Assembly (NCBI RefSeq): GCF_947378715.1
Contig: NZ_CANCLE010000002.1
Location: 14,075-78,074 of the forward strand
Source: Phenylobacterium aquaticum
GTDB taxonomy: Bacteria; Pseudomonadota; Alphaproteobacteria; Caulobacterales; Caulobacteraceae
DNA length: 64,000 nucleotides
Direction: 5' to 3'
Shown: positions 58,094 to 64,000 of the stretch, in pieces
Position numbering within the stretch: position 1 is the stretch's first letter
Layout of the letters: the number at the start of each line of letters is the position of its first letter
Translations under genes and position numbers: made by a program
Notes under the pieces: generated by a model
Told to the model about the DNA's origin: nothing
Seen by the model: only the letters and a program-made list of their open reading frames with translations
The model's database searches: none

Positions 58094-59143
58094 TCAGCGC
58101 GGCAGGGCCTCCGCGATCTGCACGGCGTTCAGCGCCGCGCCCTTCAAGAGTTGGTCGCCGGACAGGAACAGGCTGAGCGTCCGGCCGCTCGGGTCTGACA
58201 GGTCGGCGCGGATCCGGCCGACCAGCACGTCATCGCCACCTGAGGCCTCGTTGGGCATGGGATAGTGATTGCCGGCGTGGTCGTTCACCAGCCGCACCCC
58301 GGCGGCCCCGGCCAGCCAGGCCTCGGCCTGGGCAGGGGTCACCGGCCGCTCGAACTCGACGGTGAGCGCCATGGAGTGGGCGCGCAGCACGGGCACCCGC
58401 ACGCAGGTGAAGGACAGCCGCATGTCTGGCGCCGACAGGATCTTGCGGATCTCGGCCATGGCCTTCAGCTCCTCGCCATTGTAGCCGCTGGCGGCGTCCA
58501 CCTCGGCGTTGTGGCTGAACAGGTTGAAGGCGTAGGGGTGCGGCAGCACCTTGGGCGCGAACGGCTCGCCAGCCAGATAGGCGCCGGTGGAGGCCTCCAG
58601 CTCGGCCATGGCCGCCGCCCCGGCCCCGGAGGCCGACTGGTAGGTGGCCCCGATCACCCGGGTCACCGGATTGTGGGCGTGCAGCGGGGCCAGAGCCATC
58701 ACCGCGATGGCGGCCACGCAATTGGGATTGGCCACCAACGCCGGCCGGTCGGCCAGGAGCGCGCCATTCACCTCCGGCACCACCAGGGGCGTGCCCTCAT
58801 CCATGCGGAAGGCCGAGGAATTGTCGATCACCACGCAGCCGGCCGCAGCCGCGATCGGCGCGTACTGGCGGCTGATGGTCGCGCCGGCCGAGAACAGGGC
58901 GACATCCATGCCTTGGAAGCTGTCCGGGCCGAGCGCCTCGATCACGATCCCCTGGCCCTTGAAGGGCAGGGTGCGGCCGGCCGAGCGCGGTGAGGCCAGC
59001 AGCCTCAGGGTGGCGACGGGAAAGCCCCGCCGCTCCAGGCAGCCCATCAGTTCGACGCCCACGGCGCCAGTGGCGCCGACGATGGCGACGTTCAGGGGGC
59101 GGGCCTGGGCCTGATCGGGGAAGCTGGGATTGGGTTGTGTCAT
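58094..59143 (-). CDS. Second aspartate-semialdehyde dehydrogenase (paralogue)
   Basis: A 349-residue aspartate-semialdehyde dehydrogenase, distinct from the copy at 16779. The NADP motif is GATGAVGVELMG (23-34), the catalytic Cys142 is in NPNCVAAIAVMAL, and SATYQ-like ATYQSASGAGAAAMAELE follows. The active-site region is RVPVLRAHSMALTVEFERP. Sequence divergence suggests an acquired or ancient paralogue. On the same strand, a promoter, a Thr/Ile/Lys-rich leader ORF and a hairpin precede it, so its expression is probably attenuated by aspartate-family amino acids. It diverges from hpf. Confidence 0.9.
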   Translation of the reverse strand: MTQPNPSFPDQAQARPLNVAIVGATGAVGVELMGCLERRGFPVATLRLLASPRSAGRTLPFKGQGIVIEALGPDSFQGMDVALFSAGATISRQYAPIAAAAGCVVIDNSSAFRMDEGTPLVVPEVNGALLADRPALVANPNCVAAIAVMALAPLHAHNPVTRVIGATYQSASGAGAAAMAELEASTGAYLAGEPFAPKVLPHPYAFNLFSHNAEVDAASGYNGEELKAMAEIRKILSAPDMRLSFTCVRVPVLRAHSMALTVEFERPVTPAQAEAWLAGAAGVRLVNDHAGNHYPMPNEASGGDDVLVGRIRADLSDPSGRTLSLFLSGDQLLKGAALNAVQIAEALPR

Positions 59144-59190
59144 GGGCGTCTCTCCGGGGGTGAGCCGGGGGCCGGGAGCGCCGTGGTTTG

Positions 59191-59233
59191 AAACCCTGCG
59201 ACCCCGTCCTGCCGGCGGGGTCTGCTGAGGGTT
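59191..59233 (-). promoter_or_regulatory. Candidate attenuator hairpin before second asd gene
   Basis: On the minus strand, beginning one base after the leader ORF's stop, AACCCT (59233-59228) pairs with AGGGTT (59197-59192) and inside that GACCCCG (59222-59216) pairs with CGGGGTC (59206-59200). Only three T residues follow, so it is a modest terminator by itself. A G-rich stretch inside the leader ORF (59268-59255) can alternatively pair with the 5' arm, as required for an antiterminator. Confidence 0.55.
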
Positions 59234-59234
59234 G

Positions 59235-59315
59235 TTATGCGACGTGCGCGCGCAAACCCCCAGGCCCCGAGAGCCCGGTCGTTTTAATCGCGCTTTTAAT
59301 GGTCATGCACCGCAT
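59235..59315 (-). CDS. Leader peptide rich in Thr, Ile and Lys codons
   Basis: A small ORF of 26 codons (ATG 59315) or 23 codons (ATG 59306) ends with TAA at 59237-59235. From the second ATG the first ten residues are MTIKSAIKTT, eight of which are aspartate-family amino acids (Met, Thr, Ile, Lys). The Ile and Lys codons are ATT and AAA, rare in this window where ATC and AAG dominate. It lies between a likely promoter and an attenuator hairpin, 92 bases before the second asd gene. This arrangement is that of ribosome-mediated attenuation, as for thrL; the claim for this gene is inference. Confidence 0.6.
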   Translation of the reverse strand: MRCMTIKSAIKTTGLSGPGGLRAHVA

Positions 59316-59322
59316 GCCCGGT

Positions 59323-59351
59323 GGGTAGCTCATCAACCCTGGTCCTGTCAA
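59323..59351 (-). promoter_or_regulatory. Likely promoter for leader ORF and second asd
   Basis: On the minus strand TTGACA (59351-59346) is followed after 17 bases by CTACCC (59328-59323), part of GCTACCC, which resembles the Caulobacter -10 element GCTANAWC. A start about seven bases further would fall at the first AUG of the leader ORF, giving an almost leaderless peptide message. Confidence 0.5.
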
Positions 59352-59442
59352 AGCCTGCGGCTTTTCGACCCTGCCGATCGGCGCGCATCGCACACCCGAA
59401 GGGTGCTTGACACCATCTTCGGACAGGCGCGTTCTTCTCATC

Positions 59443-60078
59443 ATGCAAGTCCAAGTCGCTGGAAAGCATGTCGCCGTCGGAGAGGCCCTGCGTGAGCGGG
59501 TCACTGACGAAATCACCGGTTCCATCGGGAAGTACTTCGATCGCGGCGGCATCGCCGACGTCGTCGTCAGTCGCGAGGGCCATTCCTTCAGGGTCGACTG
59601 CGCGGTGAAGCTGGCCTCCGGCCAGTCCCTGCAAAGTCATGGGCTTGGCAGTGACGCGCACGGCGCGTTCGACGCCGCCCTGGCCAAGATCGAGAGCCGC
59701 ATTCGCCGCTATAAGCAGCGCTTGAAAAGCCACTCGGTCGCCGCCACCGCCCGACAGGCGGAGACCGCCTCCTATTTCGTGCTGCGGTCGCCGGAGGACG
59801 ACACCGACGAGGCCTGGGACGACGCCGACGACGCGCCGGCGGGTCCCTTCCCCTCGGCCATGGTGATCGCCGAAACCGAGAAGGCGCTCCGCACGATGAC
59901 CGTTTCGATGGCGGTCATGGAGTTGGACTTGACGGAATCTCAAACAATCGTGTTTAGGAACGCGGCTCACGGCGGATTGTCCGTGGTATATCGCCGGCCC
60001 GACGGGAACATCGGCTGGATCGATCCCGAACGCACCAAATCGCCGAACGGGAACGGAGTGAACGGAACAGGTCCCTAG
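59443..60078 (+). CDS. hpf: Long-form ribosome hibernation-promoting factor
   Basis: A 211-residue long HPF (RaiA/YfiA family). The N-terminal domain (VQVAGKHVAVGEALRERVTDEI, then KLASGQSLQSHGLGSDAHGAFDAALAKIESRIRRYKQRL) binds the 30S decoding centre, and the C-terminal dimerisation domain (MVIAETEKALRTMTVSMAVMELDLTESQTIVFRNAAHGGLSVVYRRPDGNIGWI) joins two ribosomes into 100S particles. ATG 59443 gives the family N-terminus. It is followed by ptsN, as in the standard rpoN-hpf-ptsN order, although rpoN is six kilobases away on this genome's plan. Confidence 0.95.
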   Translation: MQVQVAGKHVAVGEALRERVTDEITGSIGKYFDRGGIADVVVSREGHSFRVDCAVKLASGQSLQSHGLGSDAHGAFDAALAKIESRIRRYKQRLKSHSVAATARQAETASYFVLRSPEDDTDEAWDDADDAPAGPFPSAMVIAETEKALRTMTVSMAVMELDLTESQTIVFRNAAHGGLSVVYRRPDGNIGWIDPERTKSPNGNGVNGTGP

Positions 60079-60150
60079 GGCTCGCGTTCCGCCCGCTCCG
60101 CACTCGGTCATGGTTGGGCGGGCACGGATTTTTTTGGGCGTCGCGAGACA

Positions 60151-60615
60151 ATGTTGATTGGTGAGATTCTGGACCGCGCGGCCATCGCGCCGCGGGCGAG
60201 CGCGTCGAGCAAGCGTCAGGTCCTGGCGGCGATCTCTGAGATCGCGTCGCGCAATTTCGGCCTGGATTCGGCCCGGCTGCTAGAAGCCCTGACAGAGCGT
60301 GAACTGGCCGGCTCCACGGGCGTCGGTCACGGCGTCGCGGTGCCGCACGCCCGGATCGAGGGCCTGCAGCGGATGTGCGGCGTGTTCATGCGTCTGGAAC
60401 AGCCGGTGGACTTCGCCGCCATCGACGATCAGCCCGTCGACCTGATCTTCGCCCTTCTGGCTCCGGCCAATGCCGGGTCAGAGCACCTGCGGGCGCTGGC
60501 CCGCGTCTCCCGCGTCCTGCGCCAGGGCGACCTGCGCGAACAACTGCGCCAGGCCCGCACCGCCGACGCCATCCATGTCCTATTGGCCCAGGAAGCCCGC
60601 TCGACGGCGGCTTAG
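60151..60615 (+). CDS. ptsN: Nitrogen PTS EIIA component
   Basis: A 154-residue EIIA-Ntr, the phospho-acceptor of the nitrogen-related PTS that signals to potassium transport, nitrogen control and stress pathways. The active His66 lies in GHGVAVPHARIEGLQ. The fold elements AAISEIASRNFGLD and VDLIFALLAPANAGSEHLRALARVSRVLRQ are typical. It stands 72 bases after hpf and ends just before a dispersed inverted repeat. Confidence 0.95.
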   Translation: MLIGEILDRAAIAPRASASSKRQVLAAISEIASRNFGLDSARLLEALTERELAGSTGVGHGVAVPHARIEGLQRMCGVFMRLEQPVDFAAIDDQPVDLIFALLAPANAGSEHLRALARVSRVLRQGDLREQLRQARTADAIHVLLAQEARSTAA

Positions 60616-60649
60616 GGGCAGGGCTACCGGTCGGATATCAAGAAGACGG

Positions 60650-60791
60650 GTCCACGAACCACACGAACCACACGACGAGCGTTCGTAGCTTCAATCGGCG
60701 AAGCCGGTTTGTCTATACGAAGGAGCCAGGGTTATCGGAAACGACCTGGACTGGCGTCGGTCTGTTCGTGCCGTTCGTGTGGTTCGTGGAC
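60650..60791. repeat. MITE-like element with 19-bp terminal inverted repeats
   Basis: The perfect 19-base inverted repeat GTCCACGAACCACACGAAC occurs at 60650-60668 and, complementary, at 60773-60791, enclosing about 104 bases of unremarkable sequence. It sits between ptsN and the DUF1150 gene. Repeated CCACACGAA units of this kind occur as dispersed non-coding repeats in many bacterial genomes. No transposase is present. The element could also fold in RNA as a long stem at the 3' end of ptsN. Confidence 0.65.
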
Positions 60792-60799
60792 AATAAAAT

Positions 60800-61066
60800 C
60801 TAGTGCACCGACACCGGCGCCAATTCATGGGCCAGAGCGGCGGCCATGGCGGTGTCCTTGTCGGTCAGCACCGCCAGCCGTTCGCCATTGGCGCGGTGGA
60901 CGGCGTAGAGCACCTGGTCGGGTTGCAGCTCGAAACCCTCGATCTGGCCATTGGGGGTCGAGGCCAGGATCTCGGCGGCCTTGATCGGCCGGACATAGAC
61001 GAGATCGGGACCGCCCAGGGCGGCGAAGGCTTCCAGTGAAAGATCGGTCGCGAAATTGGGTGTCAT
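60800..61066 (-). CDS. DUF1150 family protein
   Basis: An 88-residue protein of the DUF1150 family, of unknown function. The conserved core GPDLVYVRPIKAAEIL and the alternating QIEGFELQPDQVLYAVHRANGERLAVLTD strands are complete. AAGGAGG at 61076-61082 (minus strand) fits ATG 61066. It lies 70 bases after the Hsp20 gene on the same strand; in alphaproteobacteria DUF1150 genes commonly follow a small heat-shock gene, so a joint role in protein folding stress is likely. The dispersed repeat ends 8 bases beyond its stop. Confidence 0.88.
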   Translation of the reverse strand: MTPNFATDLSLEAFAALGGPDLVYVRPIKAAEILASTPNGQIEGFELQPDQVLYAVHRANGERLAVLTDKDTAMAAALAHELAPVSVH

Positions 61067-61136
61067 GATGACCACCTCCTTGAACACTAACGCTTCTGAC
61101 GCTCCCCAGGTTCGGCCGAGCGCCTAACTTGCGGCT

Positions 61137-61559
61137 CTAGCTGGCCGTCTGGATCGGAATGCGTTTCACCAGACGGTCCGGTTCGGGCCGGTCGAGATCG
61201 ATATGCAGGAGGCCGTGCTCCAGCAGGGCGCGCTCGACCACCATGCCGTCGGCCAGGACGAAGGAGCGAACGAAGCCGCGCGCGGCGATGCCCCGGTGCA
61301 GATAGGCGTCCTCGGCCTTGCCGCCGGCCTCCTCGCGCTTGCCCGCCACCGTCAGGTGCCGGTCCTCGAGGGTCACATGCAGGGTCTCGGGCGTGAAGCC
61401 GGCCACGGCCAGGGTGATGCGCAGCGCACCCGCCCCGCGATCCTCCACATTATAGGGCGGATAGCTCTCGGCGGCGGCCTTGGCCGCGCGCTCGATGAGA
61501 TTCCGCGTATGCTCGAAGCCCAGCAGGAAGGGGCTGTCGAAAACCACTGATCGATTCAT
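61137..61559 (-). CDS. Hsp20 family small heat-shock protein
   Basis: A 140-residue alpha-crystallin-type small heat-shock protein. Residues 1-35 (MNRSVVFDSPFLLGFEHTRNLIERAAK) are the IbpA-like N-terminus. The crystallin domain follows with YPPYNVEDRGAGALRITLAVAGFTPETLHVTLEDRHLTVAGKR, and the A-G-L-like signature GLLHIDLDRPEPDRLVKRIPI ends the fold with the IxI tail (IPI). It binds unfolded proteins. ATG 61559 was chosen because the ribosome binding site GAGGA lies seven bases upstream, inside a ROSE-type hairpin. Confidence 0.94.
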   Translation of the reverse strand: MNRSVVFDSPFLLGFEHTRNLIERAAKAAAESYPPYNVEDRGAGALRITLAVAGFTPETLHVTLEDRHLTVAGKREEAGGKAEDAYLHRGIAARGFVRSFVLADGMVVERALLEHGLLHIDLDRPEPDRLVKRIPIQTAS

Positions 61560-61562
61560 TCC

Positions 61563-61643
61563 AGAGTCCTCGCATATCAAGCGACTCTCCGCGGGTCCGC
61601 CCAGATGCGGCGCGTCCCTCGGATCAAATCCATGTGGTGATCC
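61563..61643 (-). promoter_or_regulatory. ROSE-type RNA thermometer in hsp20 leader
   Basis: On the minus strand, AGAGTCGCT (61588-61580) pairs with AGGACTCT (61570-61563): eight base pairs with one bulged G, across a 9-base loop. The pairing TC(G)CT with AGGA is the U-Y-G-C-U signature of ROSE elements, here covering the AGGA of the ribosome binding site. Further upstream GGATCA (61643-61638) pairs with TGATCC (61626-61621), giving a second hairpin. Melting at high temperature would free the start of hsp20. Confidence 0.7.
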
Positions 61644-61721
61644 CCGGGCCAAGGTTCAATGGAGCCTGGCTGTGGGTGTCTCGCCCCTTGCCTCGCGCGG
61701 CGGTCGCGGTCAGGAAGAGGC

Positions 61722-63356
61722 ATGGTCAAACCGCTCAATTTCGCCATCACCTATACCGCCGACAGCTTCTCGACGGCGGGCAAGATCATGGGTCGCCAGA
61801 GCGCCGGCCAGGGCTTGCTGAAGGCCATTGTCGACACCTGGCCTAACGGAGACCTGCACGCGCTCGGCCTGTTCCCGGGCGAGGCGGACCAGATGCGGGA
61901 CCAGCTGCTGGGCTGGAACTTCAAGGGTCACACCCAGTGGCATCGGGGCTATCTGCATGGCCGCGGCGCGGCGCTCGACGCCCTCTATTGGCCTGCCCCG
62001 GTCAATGACCGGATCGCCCATCTGCGGAATTCGCGCGGGCCCACCAGCCAGAGCCTGTTCGGCGTCACCCATACCCTGTCGTCCCGCGACGCCATGGACA
62101 CCGTGTCGCGCCAGACCATGGCCCCGTTCCAGCCCTGGGACGCCCTGATCTGCACCTCCCAGGTCGCCTACGACGTGGTCACCCGCCTGCAGGCGGAATA
62201 TCGCGACTGGGCCGCCGCCCACCTGGGCGCCACCCGCTTTGTCGATCTGAAGCTGCCGGTCATTCCCCTGGGCGCCGATCTGGAGGCCCTGCGGCGCACT
62301 CCGGCCTCCATCGCCCGGGCCCGGACCAGCCTGGGCCTGGCGGCCGACGAGACCGCCTTCCTGTTCGCCGGCCGGCTGGTGTTCCACGCCAAGGCCAATC
62401 CCGCCCCACTGTACCAAGCCCTGGAGGCGGTCGCCCGCCGCACGGGCCGCAAGCTGGTGATGATCGAGGCCGGGGTCTTCCCCGCCCAGGCGGTCAGCAA
62501 CACCTATCGCGCCGCCCAGCAGGCCCTGGCCCCCTCCGTCCGCTTTCTGCACGTCGATGGCGCCGACCCGGCCGCCTATGCCGGCGCCTGGCAGGCGGCC
62601 GACGTCTTCACCTCGCTGTCAGACAATATCCAGGAGACCTTCGGCCTGACCCCGGTGGAGGCCATGGCCGCCGGCCTGCCAGTGCTGGTCAGCGACTGGA
62701 ACGGCTACAAGGACACGGTGCGCGACGGGATCGACGGCTTCCGCATCACGACGATCTCAGCCCCGCCAGGGGCCGGCGGCGACCTGGCTTTCCGCTACGC
62801 GGCCGAGATCGATTCCTACGACCACTTCGTCGGCCGGGTCTCGATGTCCACGGTGGTGGATATCGACCAGTTGACCGATCGGGTCGCCCTGCTGGTCGAG
62901 GATCCCGCCCTGCGCCAGCGCCTGGGCGCGGCCGGCCGGGCCCGGGCCAAGGCCGAGTTCAGCTGGTCGCGGATCGTGTTGCGCTATGTCGACCTGGCCC
63001 GTGAGCTGGGCGAGCTCCGTCGCGCCGCCCCGCCCCAGGCCAATATCCCCTGGCCGACCCGCCCCGACCCCTTCGAGCTGTTCCAGTCCTATCCGACCCA
63101 GGTCCTGGACCTGAACGTCCCCGTCGCGGCTCGGGCGGCCGGCGACCTGGCTCTGGACGCCCTGCTGGACCTCGGCATGGCCAACGCCCTGCTCGACGCC
63201 TTCACCCCGCAAGACACCATCCGCGCCCTGCACCGCCAGGCCCAGACCGGCGAACAGACCGTTGCCGCCCTGCTGGACGCCTGCGGCGGCCCCACCCCCG
63301 GCGCCATCCGCAGCCTGATGTGGCTCGCCAAGTTCGGCCTGCTGCGGCTGGGCTGA
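61722..63356 (+). CDS. Glycosyltransferase family 4/1 protein
   Basis: A 544-residue GT-B glycosyltransferase. The C-terminal half carries the donor site, starting LGLAADETAFLFAGRLVFHAKANPAPLYQALEAV and including the EX7E motif ETFGLTPVE in SDNIQETFGLTPVEAMAAGLPVLVSDWNG. The N-terminal half (FSTAGKIMGRQSAGQGLLKAI) is the acceptor domain. A long C-terminal extension past residue 430 has no clear match. AGGAAGAGG precedes ATG 61722. The product, perhaps a surface polysaccharide or glycoconjugate, cannot be told. Confidence 0.88.
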   Translation: MVKPLNFAITYTADSFSTAGKIMGRQSAGQGLLKAIVDTWPNGDLHALGLFPGEADQMRDQLLGWNFKGHTQWHRGYLHGRGAALDALYWPAPVNDRIAHLRNSRGPTSQSLFGVTHTLSSRDAMDTVSRQTMAPFQPWDALICTSQVAYDVVTRLQAEYRDWAAAHLGATRFVDLKLPVIPLGADLEALRRTPASIARARTSLGLAADETAFLFAGRLVFHAKANPAPLYQALEAVARRTGRKLVMIEAGVFPAQAVSNTYRAAQQALAPSVRFLHVDGADPAAYAGAWQAADVFTSLSDNIQETFGLTPVEAMAAGLPVLVSDWNGYKDTVRDGIDGFRITTISAPPGAGGDLAFRYAAEIDSYDHFVGRVSMSTVVDIDQLTDRVALLVEDPALRQRLGAAGRARAKAEFSWSRIVLRYVDLARELGELRRAAPPQANIPWPTRPDPFELFQSYPTQVLDLNVPVAARAAGDLALDALLDLGMANALLDAFTPQDTIRALHRQAQTGEQTVAALLDACGGPTPGAIRSLMWLAKFGLLRLG

Positions 63357-63366
63357 GGCCGCTGGC

Positions 63367-64000
63367 CTACCGCTTCTGATCCAGGTCGCGCACCGCGCCG
63401 CGCGCCGCGCTGGTGGTGAAGGCCGCATAGGCCTTCAGGGCCGTGGAGACCTTGCGGTTGCGGGGCGTGGCGGGCCGCCAGGCGGCCTCGCCCCTGGCCT
63501 CCATCGCCGCACGGCGCCGGGCGATCACCGCCGGGGCGACCTGCAGGCTGATGGTTCGGCTGGGGATGTCGATGGCGATGATGTCGCCGTCCTCGACCAG
63601 GGCGATCAGTCCGCCCTCCGCCGCTTCAGGCGAGACATGGCCAATCGACAGGCCCGACGTGCCGCCGGAGAATCGGCCGTCGGTGATCAGGGCGCAGTCT
63701 TTCCCCAGGCCCTTCGATTTCAGATAGCTGGTCGGATAGAGCATCTCCTGCATGCCCGGCCCGCCGCGCGGCCCCTCATAGCGGATCACCACCACGTCGC
63801 CGGCCTTGACCTTGCCGGTCAGGATGGCGCTGACCGAGGCGTCCTGGCTCTCAAAGACCTTGGCGGGACCAGAGAACTTCAGGATGCTCTCATCGACCCC
63901 GGCGGTCTTGACGATACAGCCGTCCAGGGCGAGGTCGCCCTTCAGCACGGCCAGGCCCCCATCCTGGGAAAAGGCGTGGGCGGCGTCGCGGATCACGCCC
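63367..64000 (-). CDS. ilvD: Dihydroxy-acid dehydratase, 3' part (start beyond window)
   Basis: The C-terminal 211 residues of IlvD, which makes 2-keto acids in isoleucine and valine synthesis. Clear signatures are [66 protein letters not shown] and the end [14 protein letters not shown]. The reading frame runs off the window at 64000, so the start and Fe-S ligands are not visible. It converges with the glycosyltransferase gene 10 bases away. Confidence 0.95.
   Translation of the reverse strand, partial: GVIRDAAHAFSQDGGLAVLKGDLALDGCIVKTAGVDESILKFSGPAKVFESQDASVSAILTGKVKAGDVVVIRYEGPRGGPGMQEMLYPTSYLKSKGLGKDCALITDGRFSGGTSGLSIGHVSPEAAEGGLIALVEDGDIIAIDIPSRTISLQVAPAVIARRRAAMEARGEAAWRPATPRNRKVSTALKAYAAFTTSAARGAVRDLDQKR

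Noticed and set aside
59284..59299. TTAA-N8-TTAA resembling a full CtrA site
   Set aside because: The known full CtrA site needs seven bases between the TTAA units; here it is eight, and the repeat is explained by the duplicated Ile-Lys codons of the leader ORF.
59407..59430. TTGACA before hpf as a promoter
   Set aside because: No acceptable -10 hexamer lies 16-18 bases downstream.

Overview
The window is about 64 kb of GC-rich, densely coding chromosome from an alphaproteobacterium. It most resembles the Caulobacteraceae (Caulobacter or Phenylobacterium), judging from near-universal G/C third positions, alphaproteobacterial families such as DUF2794 and DUF1150, a lptC-lptA-lptB / rpoN / hpf / ptsN backbone and CtrA-type half-sites (TTAACCAT). 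This placement is inference from gene content; no 16S gene is present. No phage, insertion sequence or CRISPR array was seen. Almost all genes are intact housekeeping genes; rplS and ilvD are cut by the window ends.

Layout. 1-7.5 kb: the end of rplS, a divergent LysR/epimerase pair and the leucine operon leuC-VOC-leuD-ABM-leuB. 7.5-16 kb: a DUF6134 protein, a MarR-GNAT fusion regulator behind a perfect palindrome, a PLP decarboxylase, and a coupled TPR/M16-peptidase pair. 16-22.6 kb: EVE protein, thioesterase, asd, the ahpC-ahpF-oxyR peroxide module with matching OxyR-type boxes, a PadR regulator with repeated GATATATC boxes, and a VapBC-like toxin-antitoxin pair with its own operator. 22.6-30 kb: prolyl oligopeptidase, dapF-mtaB, a TRIC-family membrane protein, ftsY-yciB, and a MarR regulator with a lysine-rich tail. 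30-33.6 kb: a cytochrome c maturation cluster (ccmA, ccmB, ccmC, ccmD, ccmG) interrupted by a Spy/CpxP-like gene. 33.8-46.5 kb: acnA, DUF1223, DUF2794, a Bax-inhibitor-like protein, thpR, gltB/gltD and uppP. 46.6-50.6 kb: an NDUFA9-like protein, tRNA-Leu(CAG), RNase D and lptC-lptA-lptB. 50.7-60.6 kb: rpoN, hpf and ptsN, separated by a sulfatase, a lipoprotein hydrolase, an S9 peptidase, a GST, a GNAT and a second asd. 60.6-64 kb: a mobile-repeat-like inverted repeat, DUF1150/Hsp20, a glycosyltransferase and the 3' part of ilvD.

Regulatory highlights. (1) The second asd gene is preceded, on its own strand, by a likely promoter, a short ORF loaded with Thr, Ile and Lys codons (end products of the aspartate pathway) and a hairpin: a strong candidate for a transcription attenuator. 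(2) The hsp20 gene has a ROSE-type hairpin that hides its ribosome binding site. (3) CtrA half-sites lie before rpoN and before a 97-residue unknown protein. (4) A hairpin with a T-run lies on the strand opposite to the genes in the DUF1223-DUF2794 gap and may end an undescribed small RNA.

Functionally the window joins amino-acid biosynthesis (Leu, Lys/Thr/Met, Glu, Ile/Val), envelope biogenesis (lpt, uppP), cytochrome c assembly, the peroxide response and the sigma-54/PTS-Ntr control hub.
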